Assembly: GCA_030710605.1 (NCBI GenBank)
Contig: CP092874.1
Location: forward strand, 26,310,026 to 26,374,025
Direction: 5' to 3'
From: Cordylochernes scorpioides
Lineage: Eukaryota; Arthropoda; Arachnida; Pseudoscorpiones; Chernetidae
DNA length: 64,000 nucleotides
In this document: in pieces, positions 31,806 to 42,704 of the stretch
Numbering within the stretch: position 1 is the first letter of the stretch
Layout: each line of letters opens with the position of its first letter
Notes under the pieces: model-generated
What the model saw: the letters and a program-made list of their open reading frames with translations, nothing else
What the model was told of the DNA's origin: nothing
Database searches by the model: none
Position numbers and translations under genes: made by a program

Positions 31806-32649
31806 TTTTATTATCAAGTCGAATGGTTGCACTGTCCCTATATAATTTTTACAAAGCAATAAGTAGGAACTTAGATTTAGCGTTTTATCCTCCAATACAT
31901 TATGGTGATTGATCATTGTCGGGATATTTCAAGCTGGCAATGAGAGAGGAGAATCTGACTGGTGTCTCAATAAAGACTTGTTTGTGTATTGGATGTTGTA
32001 TCTAGCCAAGGTTGCTAACCAAGTCTATTTACATATTCATCCTGGTTGTTACTTAAATATCCATGTACATTTGTACTTCAGAGATAACCACACCATATCT
32101 AAATAAGTAAATATTATGCTCTACGTCTAGAAAACATGGCAATCAGCAGCGCTCAAGTTGGCAACGGAAGAATCCAGGAATTCCTGCTGGAGCGTACCAA
32201 GATGTCGCCCAACATTCCCCGGAAAATATTTACCACAAACAACAATTATATTTAAAATATCACAGAACGTGCTTCCCATATTGACACACTTTCGAAAAAG
32301 TTTTTTTTTTTTCAAGTTAGGCAAACATTATAATTAATGATCCTATAAAGCGTGATTAACACAAAACACCTACAGAAATAACACAATGCAAATCGTGTTT
32401 GAAAAAAATTAATTTGAAACCTTTTTTTTTCTCTCACTTACATAATAAATTATGTGTTTTGATTGTAAGAGGAAGGGGGCGGATATGAAGAATAAACTCC
32501 TCAACAGAAGATGACATTTACTAAAAAGATCAGTTATATGGGGGAAATGATAGATCAGATGTAATCAGATGGTCGAAGGAAATCTGATCCTTGTACAAAC
32601 CATCAACAACCTTCAGTTTTGCTATTAACATTTTTTTAAATCGGACATA
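31806..32649. other. Stretch with one LT1-like scrap
   Basis: GAGAATCTGACTGGTGTCTC followed by AATAAAGACTTGTTTGTG at 31,950-31,990 looks like a worn LT1 end. The rest is unassigned. Confidence 0.35.
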
Positions 32650-32850
32650 TATATAAAATTTAAACTTGTCTATAGCGTCCCCTCTTGGGACTCACCAAAA
32701 TAAGGTGCTATAGAGAGGGAGTGCTATAGACAGGTCACTTTTAATGTAAATCGCATCGTACTACGTATTTAAAATCGGGCACTATAGAGAGGGAGGCGCT
32801 ATTTAGAGGGGGCGCTATAGACAGGTCTAACTGTATATATATATGTCATA
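32650..32850. mobile_element. Small MITE with CTATAGCG repeats
   Basis: The left end AACTTGTCTATAGCGTCCCC faces the right end GGGGGCGCTATAGACAGGTC. GTGCTATAGAGAGGGAG and GGGCACTATAGAGAGGGAGG recur inside. The ends are inverted and the interior iterated, with no ORF. The end style is similar to MITE-C. Confidence 0.55.
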
Positions 32851-33059
32851 ATTTGTATAGTTAATTCCAAGAGATATAATTTATTTTCGTCAAAATGAGT
32901 ATGTAAATATGTAACGCTTGTGTTAAAATGTAAATATGTAAATTCATCCATGTATAAAAGCTGGACAAAAAATAAAGGTGGCAGACATCGCGGGTGCGCT
33001 GTTCGCTAGGCATAACGGCTGCGCCTCTTCATTTAGCTACGACATATATATATATTCTC

Positions 33060-33315
33060 CCTAGTACACGTGGGGTAAAATCCATGATAATCATGGTGGG
33101 TAGTAAGTAGTTGGTGGCTGCTTTTACTGTAAAGGCAACATGTAGAAAAGGAGTTCGACTTTTGCACTTACAAATGTGCCAGATTCCCGTTTGGTTACTT
33201 GCACTCACTGATGGGGTTGGACTTTTGCAAGAATAGGGGTACATTGGAGTAAGTGTCCGATACGGGTCGTGGCTGTAGGAAATGGAGGGTTTATACGGTT
33301 CGTTCACTGACCCCA
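33060..33315 (-). mobile_element. SINE-C copy
   Basis: The minus strand runs from GGGTCAGTGAACGAACCG through TTCCTACAGCCACGACCCGT, ATCGGACACTTACTCC, GTGAGTGCAAGTAACCAAAC and TTTACAGTAAAAGCAGCCAC to TTATCATGGATTTTACCCC and CACGTGTACTAGGG. It keeps all SINE-C segments with an altered CATGTAGAAAAG core. Confidence 0.65.
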
Positions 33316-33420
33316 CCAATCAGACATCTATACATTTTTTCATGACGTACCGATTCACTTTAAGAAGGAAGCGGAAAGAACACTAAGATTACACCGCCTT
33401 ATACCTAACATGGATGTGTA

Positions 33421-34213
33421 TACACTCATGGACAAAACTTAAGGAAGTTGTACCTTTTAGCATATATATCGGGATTCAGACAATAACTCTGAAAGATATT
33501 AGAGTGATCTTTATTGAAGACATACGAGATAAACAATATACATTCATGGACAAAACTTAAGTAAGTTGTACCTTTTAGCATGTATATCAGGATTCAGATA
33601 ATAACTCTGAAAGATATTACAGTGACCTTTATTGAAGACATACGAGATAAACAATATACATTCATGAACAAAACTTAAGGAAGTTGTATTTTTTAGCATG
33701 TATATCGGGATTCAGATAATAACTCTGAAAGATATTACAGTGACCTTTATTGAAGACACACGAGATAACCAAGTGTATATACACTCATGGACAAAACTTA
33801 AGGAAGTTGTACCTTTTAGCATGTATATCTGGATTCAAACAATAACTCTGAAAGATATTACAGTGACCTTTATTGAAGACATACGAGATAAACAATATAC
33901 ATTCATGAACAAAACTTAAGGAAGTTGTATTTTTTAGCATGTATATCGGGATTCAGATAATAACTCTGAAAGATATTACAGTGACCTTTATTGAAGACAC
34001 ACGAGATAACCAAGTGTATATACACTCATGGACAAAACTTAAGGAAGTTGTACCTTTTAGCATGTATATCTGGATTCAAACAATAACTCTGAAAGATATT
34101 ACAGTGACCTTTGTTGAAGACACACGAGATAACCAAGTGTGAACAACCTCTTTCTCCTTTAAAATATATAAATAAAATAGATGACCGGCGACATCAAAGA
34201 CTTCCACGAGTGT
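33421..34213. repeat. MITE-B-derived array, about 6 units
   Basis: Starting TACACTCATGGACAAAACTT, units of about 118-121 bp carry GGAAGTTGTACCTTTTAGCA, TATATCGGGATTCAGACAAT and GAAGACATACGAGATAAACA or CACACGAGATAACCAAG. An alternating pattern gives a roughly 240-bp dimer repeated at 33,700 and 33,940. It ends with GACCGGCGACATCAAAGACT and TCCACGAGTGTTA, the far end of the founder element. Confidence 0.8.
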
Positions 34214-34692
34214 TAGGTAGAGCAGAGTGCGGAAGACCTGGAAGGAATGACATCCATCAAGAGCTTAGCTGGACGACAACGCGGAAGCTTGACAGATATG
34301 GTGGGATTATTGGAGGTCTTACTTCCCCAGATAGCTGTGATTGCTTGACTCCACCGCCATCTCTAACTGCGCTGTCGCTTAGCTATGACGCTCAGTTATC
34401 CACGTAGTAGTGTATTGTGACAGTGTAGTAAGATCCTCCGTATAGGATTCTTGTCTAACAATTATACAATTAATATAAACAACCGGGACTATGATGCCTT
34501 GTTAATGCAAAAGCCGGACTGCTTCCAAATGTATAAATTCATTGTATAAGAAAGTATTTTGAAAATAGAGCAATCCATAAATAAATCTTTAATTAAAAGA
34601 CATATATTGGATTAAAAAATTGGATTGATAAAGTAAAATAAATGATTTTTTTAAATCCAATATTAGCTTTTTAATTAAAAAAAAAAAGAAAG
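34214..34692. other. Unannotated stretch
   Basis: No element recognised. It includes an inverted pair around AAATCCAATATTAG and TATATTGGATT (34,600-34,670) that may be a small foldback. Confidence 0.4.
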
Positions 34693-34981
34693 TACACTTA
34701 TCCCCCGATTTACACGGTACTTGTTTTACACGTTTTCGCTTTTACACGGTTTTCCAAATAAGTTTTTTTGTTGTTGTTTGTTTTTATCGCACTATACTAA
34801 ATGCTACTGTGATTGAACACATGCGCTGTGTACACATCTCACGAGGAATCCCGAGCATATGTGCTGACTACATATTTTAACCTGTCAATGCATTTTATTT
34901 TTATTTCTGTGTATACCTATCCCCCGATTTACACGTTTTTCTCAGGAACGTATCTACCGTGTAAATCGGGGGATAGGTGTA
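34693..34981 (+). mobile_element. MITE-C copy 2
   Basis: TACACTTATCCCCCGATTTA to TAAATCGGGGGATAGGTGTA, about 289 bp, closely similar to the copy at 21.9 kb, including CACACATGCGCTGTG-region sequence and CCTGTCAATGCATTTTATTT. Confidence 0.8.
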
Positions 34982-35054
34982 TGTGTTTGTCTCTAAAGCA
35001 TGGCTTAAACAACAACAACAACAAAATATATGTATCTACATACAGGAAATGAAA

Positions 35055-35275
35055 GAGCATTAAAGCCTGCATGTTTCTTTTACAAATATAACAAACTTCT
35101 ACTGTCCTTACTGCGATGAAAAAATATATATTGGGAGGGCTTGGCTTATTAGTGGTGAACTCTCCCAGAGGTTTCGCCAATTTAATCAACCAGACCGCTT
35201 CTAAGAGTATATTCGTGCTTATATACTTTAATTTCATATATATAGATGGCATTTATTGCTTTCTATTTATTTATA
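35055..35275 (+). mobile_element. MITE-A copy, one arm
   Basis: AAACTTCTACTGTCCTTACT, GCGATGAAAAAATATATATT, GGGAGGGCTTGGCTTATTAG and GTTTCGCCAATTTAATCAAC, then ATATATAGATGGCATTTATTGC. The second terminal arm is missing. Confidence 0.7.
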
Positions 35276-35306
35276 TCTCCTTTAGATTTAGATAAACAAC
35301 TGTCCC

Positions 35307-35319
35307 TTGTTTGGTGTAG
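35307..35319. repeat. Left 13-bp target-site duplication of the U6 array
   Basis: TTGTTTGGTGTAG. Identical to 37,258-37,270. It abuts the complement of the U6 3' end (AACGCTTCACG). Confidence 0.85.
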
Positions 35320-37257
35320 AACGCTTCACGATTTTGAGTGTCATCCTTGCATAGGGACCATGCTAATCTTCTCTGTATCCTTCCTATTGTAGTAGTTGTA
35401 CCGTGGTATCACAGGGGCCGTGCTGATCTCCTCTGTATCCTTCCTATTGTAGTAGTTGTACCGTGGTATCACAGGGGTCATGCTAATCTTCTTTGTATCC
35501 TTCCTATTGTAGTAGTTGTACCGCCGAACTGGTATCACAGGGACCATGCTAATCTTCTTTGTATCCTTCCTATTGTAGTAGTTGTACCACCGAACTGATA
35601 TCACAGGGACCATGCTAATCTTCTCTGTATCCTTCCTATTGTAGTAGTTGTACCGCCGAACTGGTATAACAGGGGCCATGCTAATCTTCTCTGTATCCTT
35701 CCTATTGTAGTAGTTGTACCGCCGAACTGGTATCACAGGGGCCATGCTAATCTTCTCTGTATCCTTCCTATTGTAGTAGTTGTACCGCCGAACTGGTATC
35801 ACAGGGACCATGCTAATCTTCTCTGTATCCTTCCTATTGTAGTAGTTGTACCGCCGAACTGGTATTACAGGGACCATGCTAATCTTCTCTGTATCCTTCC
35901 TATTGTAGTAGTTGTACCGCCGAACTGGTATAACAGGGGCCATGCTAATCTTCTCTGTATCCTTCCTATTGTAGTAGTTGTACCGCCGAACTGGTATCAC
36001 AGGGGCCATGCTAATCTTCTCTGTATCCTTCCTATTGTAGTAGTTGTACCGCCGAACTGGTATCACAGGAGCCATGCTAATCTTCTCTGTATCCTTCCTA
36101 TTGTAGTAGTTGTACCGCCGAACTGGTATCACAGGGGCCATGCTAATCTTCTCTGTATCCTTCCTATTGTAGTAGTTGTACCGCCGAACTGGTATCACAG
36201 GGACCATGCTAATCTTCTCTGTATCCTTCCTATTGTAGTAGTTGTACCGCCGAACTGGTATCACAGGGGCCATGCTAATCTTCTCTGTATCCTTCCTATT
36301 GTAGTAGTTGTACCGCCGAACTGGTATCACAGGGCCCATGCTTATCTTCTCTGTATCCTTCCTATTGTAGTAGTTGTACCGCCGAACTGATATCACAGGG
36401 GACATGCTAATCTTCTCTGTATCCTTCCTATTGTAGTAGTTGTACCACCGAACTGGTATCACAGGGACCATGCTAATCTTCTCTGTAACCTTCCTATTGT
36501 AGTAGTTGTACCGCCGAACTGGTATCACAGGGGCCATGCTAATCTTCTCTGTATCCTTCCTATTGTAGTAGTTGTACCGCCGAACTGTTATCACAGGGAC
36601 CATGCTAATCTTCTCTGTATCCTTCCTATTGTAGTAGTTGTACCGCCGAACTGATATCACAGGGGACATGCTAATCTTCTCTGTATCCTTCCTATTGTAG
36701 TAGTTGTACCGCCGAACTGGTATTACAGGGACCATGCTAATCTTCTCTGTATCCTTCCTATTGTAGTAGTTGTACCGCCGAACTGGTATAACAGGGGCCA
36801 TGCTAATCTTCTCTGTATCCTTCCTATTGTAGTAGTTGTACCGCCGAACTGTTATCACAGGGACCATGCTAATCTTCTCTGTATCCTTCCTATTGTAGTA
36901 GTTGTACCGTGGTATCACAGGGGCCATGCTAATCTTCTCTGTAACCTTCCTATTGTAGTAGTTGTACCGCCGAACTGGTATCACAGGGGCCATGCTAATC
37001 TTCTCTGTATCCTTCCTATTGTAGTAGTTGTACCGCCGAACTGTTATCACAGGGACCATGCTAATCTTCTCTGTATCGTTCCTATTGTAGTAGTTGTACC
37101 GCCGAACTGGTATCACAGGGGCCATGCTAATCTTCTCTGTATCCTTCCTATTGTAGTAGTTGTACCGCCGAACTGTTATCACAGGGACCATGCTAATCTT
37201 CTCTGTATCCTTCCTATTGTAGTAGTTGTACCGTGGAATAAGGGTGTACAAGTAGCG
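35320..37257 (-). mobile_element. U6 snRNA-derived tandem array, 29 units
   Basis: On the minus strand about 29 units of 59-66 bp each contain GGTACAACTACTACAATAGG, AAGGATACAGAGAAGATTAG and CATGGYCCCTGTGATACC, that is U6 positions of roughly 1-60 with the ACAGAGA box and AGC triad. The last unit continues into a U6 3' domain (GCAAGGATGACACTCAAAAT, CGTGAAGCGTT). Perfect 13-bp direct repeats flank the whole block. A 66-bp unit is 22 codons, which explains a 636-codon minus ORF. Units lacking CCGAACT (60 or 59 bp) occur at both edges. It is a retroposed U6 derivative that later expanded, not a cluster of U6 genes. Confidence 0.9.
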
Positions 37258-37270
37258 TTGTTTGGTGTAG
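37258..37270. repeat. Right 13-bp target-site duplication of the U6 array
   Basis: TTGTTTGGTGTAG, a perfect match to 35,307-35,319. The intervening insert is about 1.94 kb. Confidence 0.85.
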
Positions 37271-37299
37271 GTAATGAGGGGGCTTCAAGACTTTGGTCA

Positions 37300-37508
37300 T
37301 TTATTGTGCGTAAAACGCATGCTGATTTCTCTTTCATATTTTAAGATATGCGTAGCTTTCTCTACAGCGACAAAAAAAAAACTAGGCCATTTAAAAATAA
37401 TCTTTTTTTTTTTTTATGGCTTAGTTTTGTTTTGTCGCTGTAGAGAAAGCTACGCATATCTTAAAATATGAAAGAGAAATCAGCATGCGTTTTACGTACA
37501 ATAAATAA
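37300..37508. repeat. Near-perfect foldback, about 75-bp arms
   Basis: GTGCGTAAAACGCATGCTGA through GCTTTCTCTACAGCGACAAA returns as TTTGTCGCTGTAGAGAAAGC through CAGCATGCGTTTTACGTACA. Only one or two differences are visible, so it is young or under conversion. The loop is about 60 nt and rich in A/T. No ORF. Confidence 0.75.
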
Positions 37509-38718
37509 GGCGTGCCTTATAGTTAAATCAGACTTTGGTCATTGTCCACATCGTTATCAATATAGCAATAGGGAGTCTACATTATAAGAAAGGGTGGTCT
37601 GTTCGATGTATGTATACCGAGTCACAACAAATAAAGATATAGGATTCCAATGTTGAGAATCAAAGAAATAGGCCAAGGTGGCGGCGAGGTATTAGAGAAC
37701 GGAGAAGAATGGAACCAATCCATAACAAACTAATTTAGCAGAGAAGATGAGCGTAGACACACCAAATATTCAAAGTCCACCCTCTTGAATAACATTAATC
37801 TGAAAGAAGATGCAGCTCAAGAATAAAGAAACTACGACAAGAACCACGCGCGGTAGTTACCAGGTCAAAACAGATTAAATCTACGATAAAACAAGACAGG
37901 TAGCTGATAACAAACAAACCTCGGAGTACGTCCTCAAACCAAAGAGACGTAACGACACCAAGAAGGCCAGCCAAAGAGACAAACTTAGAGGCAACAGATC
38001 CCAAACCACGGATTACACCAAAGCTTACAACAAACAACTCAGGGGACCAAACCCAAAGCCTATTGTAGGGAAGTCTAATGAAATAAACAAGAGCAAAGCC
38101 AGCCTCTAATAACGGGGCAAGACCGTCCAAACAAAGGAGTCTACACCCGCCCTCACACGCCCCCCTACAAAACTGCCATTTCTTTTTTCTAAAAGAGCGG
38201 CTTTCTTTTTTAATTATCCCTCTTTGGCATAAAGCACCGGGCTGTCTCTCCGCCTTCTTTCCCGGCAGGTTCCATCAAAGGGTCACAGTCAAGGTGGGAG
38301 AGCGAATGATAGAGAGAGAGAGGAGGGGTTTTTTAAGGGAAGAAGAAGAAGGTTAAAGAATGTAAGATAATTAGGCTTTCTCTCTCCCACCTGTAAGTAA
38401 GAGGGATACGGGCACGAAGAAATGACGTTTTTATCATCTTGTGTTTTAGAATGTGGGGAAAAGAAGGAGAGGAAGGAGGAAAGTTTCAAATGATTGATAA
38501 GCCTCACGAAATATTCGGTCATATTGGCCGAATGAACCATTGTAGAATAACTTGGACTGACTCCACCTCCAAAGAAACATTGCCTCGAGGAGACAATTAA
38601 ACCACTTTTTATTAATAACTAACCAAATATACAAACACACAAGAGAGGGGGGTAAACAAAATAAAATCATAAGTATTTATAATGTTGACATTTGTGTCTA
38701 TAGAATGTCGATGAGGTC
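37509..38718. other. Stretch without recognised repeat; one hydrophobic ORF
   Basis: It holds a 111-codon minus ORF (37,795-38,130) with hydrophobic runs such as LFVISYLSCFIVDLICF. I cannot assign it to a family. The G/T bias of the minus strand may generate it by chance. Confidence 0.3.
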
Positions 38719-38728
38719 CTACCAACGA

Positions 38729-38895
38729 GAGGGTTCTACCAACCCACTGGCGATTCTCCACCAAACTCTGCAGCGCTGGCAGAGGCGCCATATTCATTGT
38801 ACATAGTGTATATAATCCATATTATCTTTTTTAAATAGTACAGACTGTGTACTTTGTATGTATTGACAAGATGTCAATAAAATTATTTTAATTGT
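38729..38895 (+). mobile_element. LT2 LINE 3' insertion with target-site duplication
   Basis: It ends GACAAGATGTCAATAAAATT and ATTTTAATTGT. CTACCAACGA is repeated at 38,719-38,728 and 38,896-38,905, a 10-bp target-site duplication. The body (TCTCCACCAAACTCTGCAGC, GCCATATTCATTGTACATAG) is nearly identical at 54,020-54,172. Confidence 0.75.
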
Positions 38896-38905
38896 CTACC
38901 AACGA

Positions 38906-39372
38906 CAAACTATTTCTCCATGCAATGAGGGAAGCCCTCATTAAAATTACCTCAAAATTACAAATTCAAGAGAAAAACTTTATTATTCTGGCTTTCGCAT
39001 TATTGGCTTTTGCTTTATGGAGAGACCTGAAGTATCTATGTTTTTAAGACGGTTTTTCACATGAATGAGAGAGATTTGAGATTTTAAAATAGTTTATTGG
39101 CATCATACACAAGTCAATGGTGTTATTATAAAATAATCATAAAAAAGGGGATATGAATAAAAGATAAAATAAAAGAGTAAAATATATACAGTTAGGTAAA
39201 GTCCAGGAGACTCCCTCAACGACAAAGAGTCTTCCTCCAGACAGTAAGGGGGTTTTCAGGGGGGGTTCTGAACAAGAGAGAGAGAGAGATTCCACTGTTT
39301 ATATATTAAACATTTTAAGAATCAACTTTATAATAAAATCTTATATAAATGAGGAATATATATATAGAAATA
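38906..39372. other. Unannotated AT-rich stretch
   Basis: Contains a GA repeat at 39,271-39,290. No recognised element. Confidence 0.4.
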
Positions 39373-39540
39373 CACACACACACACAAGCCTTTATTAAGA
39401 CACACAGGTCTTACAGAGGATTCTCCTTGGGGTTACAAGACGGAGAAAAACCTATGAAAGTGGGAAATAAAAAATGGAGAAAGATTATATACATATGGTA
39501 AATATATACAGATTATAAGGGGGAAAAAAATAATAAGAAG
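39373..39540 (-). mobile_element. LT1 LINE 3' UTR fragment
   Basis: The minus strand matches the 1.6-kb copy: ATTTCCCACTTTCATAGGTT, CTCCGTCTTGTAACCCCAAG, GAGAATCCTCTGTAAGACCT, GTCTTAATAAAGGCTTGTGTG. Confidence 0.7.
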
Positions 39541-40237
39541 AAGAAAGAAAGAAAAAAAAATTGGAAATATGGATGGGAGAAGTGGAGAGCGAAAATAGGA
39601 AAGAGAACAGGTATTTACATATGGAACAAGTCAATTCAAGCTCTTCTGCTCACACAGCACAGGTGGGCCATGTATATATATATATAAATAAATTCGAGAT
39701 AAAAAGGCAACTAACTACCCCCTTTTAAATAAGTATTTTTAAACTGGATGAGAGAGAGAGAGAGAGAAATCAGCACAACGAAGAATTGGATAAAGGCGAG
39801 AGAAAATTAAGGGAGGAGTAGGGGCATTGAAGAGAGAGCAAGTTGGAATCGCAAGTAAGAGGGTCAAACAACGGAACGGTGAAAACGGTTTTAAAAAGTG
39901 AAGGAAGTATTAAAAAGTAAGAGAAAGAAGAACATCAGCAGCAGCAACAATGGAGCGGTGAATTTAGTGGAAGAATACATTTGGTTTTTGAGAAAAGAAA
40001 GAAAGAGAAGGGTGCGTAGGTTGGGGCAGAATCCCCCGGACGTGCAAGTTAAGACGTACGTTCTACAGGAAGAAGAAGGTAGACAGGAAGGGAATGGAGC
40101 GTAGGTTGATGAGATTGAGTAGCGATGCAAATTAAGAAAATCTCTTCTCTGGAGGGGCGGAAGGGCGTTGGGCTGACGTGGCCCAGATTGGGGAGAAGGG
40201 GGATCCATCAGGATGGGTGATACAGACGCAATCTCAT
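39541..40237. other. Purine-rich stretch before minisatellite
   Basis: Strong A/G bias on the plus strand, with a GA microsatellite at 39,749-39,767. ORFs on both strands reflect composition. Confidence 0.4.
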
Positions 40238-40925
40238 CAACCCGCCACAAACCTCCTTGTTTTATCTCGGACCCTGCTTCCAACCCGCCACAAACCTCCT
40301 TGTTTTATCTCGGACCCTGCTTCCAACCCGCCACAAACCTCCTTGTTTTATCTCGGACCCTGCTTCCAATCCGCCACAAACCTCCTTGTTTTATCTCGGA
40401 CCCTGCTTCCAACCCGCCACAAACCTCCTTGTTTTATCTCGGACCCTGCTTCCAACCCGCCACAAACCTCCTTGTTTTATCTCGGACCCTGCTTCCAACC
40501 CGCCACAAACCTCCTTGTTTTATCTCGGACCCTGCTTCCAACCCGCCACAAACCTCCTTGTTTTATCTCGAACCCTGCTTCCAACCCGCCACAAACCTCC
40601 TTGTTTTATCTCGGACCCTGCTTCCAACCCGCCACAAACCTCCTTGTTTTATCTCGGACCCTGCTTCCAACCCGCCACAAACCTCCTTGTTTTATCTCTG
40701 ACCCTGCTTACAACCCGCCACAAACCTCCTTGTTTTATCTCGGACCCTGCTTCCAACCCGCCACAAACCTCCTTGTTTTATCTCGGACCCTGCTTCCAAC
40801 CCGCCACAAACCTCCTTGTTTTATCTCTGACCCTGCTTACAACCCGCCACAAACCTCCTTGTTTTATCTCGGACCCTGCTTCCAACCCGCCACAAACCTC
40901 CTTGTTTTATCTCGGACCCTGCCAG
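40238..40925 (+). repeat. 43-bp minisatellite, about 16 copies
   Basis: The unit is CCAACCCGCCACAAACCTCC + TTGTTTTATCTCGGACCCTGCTT. Copies are almost identical, with a few variants (CTCTGACCCTGCTTACAAC at 40,697 and 40,826; TCGAACCC at 40,568). 43 is not divisible by 3, so all three frames stay open and give ORFs of 162-260 codons with the same peptides in rotation. Confidence 0.95.
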
Positions 40926-41184
40926 GTTCCAATTCACAGATACCAAACTTGCTGCTGTAACGTTCCAATATTCTATATCTCTACATATCTAGTAAGTCAC
41001 CAGCCCTACTGCTGGAAATCGGCGTCGGTACATTAGGTTCACGCTTACGTTCTAACAACTGTAGGCTGTCGTCTCAGAATGGGTAGAAAGCCAAGGGACT
41101 GACAACATCTGAGAAATCAAGTTTATTGTGGAAAGTTAAAAGGAGACAATCCTCCATTCAAATCTAGCTGACATTATGATTTCT
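40926..41184. other. Unannotated stretch
   Basis: No supported feature. Confidence 0.4.
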
Positions 41185-41485
41185 AAATTCGAAACTATTT
41201 TAAAGGCGTAAGATTATTTTTAAAATTAAACAATTTCTACTGCCCTTACTGCAATGGAAAAATTAATGGGAGGGCCTGGCTCATCAGTGGTGAACCCTCC
41301 CAGCGGTTTCGCCAGTTTAATCTACCATACCGCTGTTATATTGCATTTTTGTAACTTCCATTTATAGTGATACTGTTGCTAGACTCTAGGCCCTCCCATT
41401 AATTTTTCCATTGCAGTAAGGGCAGTAGAAATTGTTTAATTTCAAAAAGAATCTTACGCCTTTAAAATAGTTTCGAATTTTGATA
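41185..41485. mobile_element. MITE-A relative with long inverted arms
   Basis: AAATTCGAAACTATTTTAAA and GCGTAAGATTATTTTT, AATTTCTACTGCCCTTACTG and CAATGGAAAAATTAATGGGA are matched in inverted order on the right. The arms are about 85 bp, almost perfect. The interior keeps GGTGAACCCTCCCAGCGGTT and TTTAATCTACCATACCG. An outer GATGGCGCGCTAGTGC flank follows. Confidence 0.8.
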
Positions 41486-42704
41486 ACAGATGGCGCGCTA
41501 GTGCATCATATTATTATGATTTCTCTAACTCGGCTTGCAAGAACATGGATCAAGCATCAGGATAGGTTTGCCTAGCTAGGACGGTGGTACAATACCGACT
41601 GGGAATCGATCCTAGGTATCACAACCGCGTCAGGCCATTTACGCCAACACTGGCCATCCAAATTCTCTAGAATGACGTTATTACGACCTCAGGTATTTCC
41701 ACGGGATAACTGAGGCGAATACAAAGTTGAACTTCACCGATACAAAGTAAGAGACGTAGTAGTTCTTAAATATCAGAAATAAGAGTAGGAAAAAAGAATG
41801 GTAAGATAAAGGCTAAAATTTCAAAGTCAAATTCATGTAAGTAGTAAGAATAAAACTTTGATAAGTTTTTTATGAGTTAGGAATAAAAGGTATAACAAAA
41901 TAACTTTCATAATGATCGTTGAATGGTCCACGGAGCGTTTCACAGAGAGGCTCAACATGTGACACGGCAAGCTAAACAATGAAGATAGCGGGAGGTAATC
42001 AGGGCCCGCGTAACTCCCAGAGTTCGTGTAAATCGAGGTACAGATTAGCAAACGATCAAGTCACCTATTACATCAGTGATTATTCATATTTTTTTTCCTT
42101 CTATTCGATAGATATCTTCATAATGACTTCATCAACATTTTATACAAGGTACTATCAAAAAGTAACCGAAATTTTTAAAAATAAAGAGCTAATATCAAAT
42201 ATTAAAAAAAAAAGATTTATTTTAGAAAATAAATCCTAAACAACAAAAATAAGACTGGCAACACTGATAATAGCGCATGCGTAAATCTCATTGTAAGAAG
42301 ATCGCATTGCATTTTGTAATGTTGGCTTTTGAACAAAGAGCTAGCATAAAAATTTGATTTAAATTAAATAAATCATTTACTAAGACATTAAAATTGTTGA
42401 AAGAAGCGTATGGGGGGATGAAACAATATCAAAAAGTCAAGTACACACACACATTTCTGGTACAATAGATTTAAAGATGGCCGTCAGAGTATCCAGGATG
42501 ATCCAAGGTTTCCTCAACTTGGAGAACGGAGCATAACATCCAGCAGGTTAGTGATTTATGCTGATAGAAAAATAACTATTGAAACGAAAGCGGAAAAAGT
42601 TAGAATTTCACATGTTAACTGCCAAAGCACATTGTTCATGAACATTTAAACATGAAAAAACTTTGTAGTTACTTTGTTCCACAACATCTAACCATAAAAT
42701 ATAA
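41486..42704. other. Long stretch without recognised features
   Basis: AT-rich in 42,050-42,700. Short ORFs only, none with a domain. Confidence 0.4.

Noticed and set aside
35341-37251. 636-codon minus-strand ORF
   Set aside because: It is the U6-derived 66-bp repeat read in frame. No protein family, and open only because 66 is divisible by three.
40178-41036. Overlapping ORFs of 259-260 codons
   Set aside because: They are the 43-bp minisatellite read in rotating frames.
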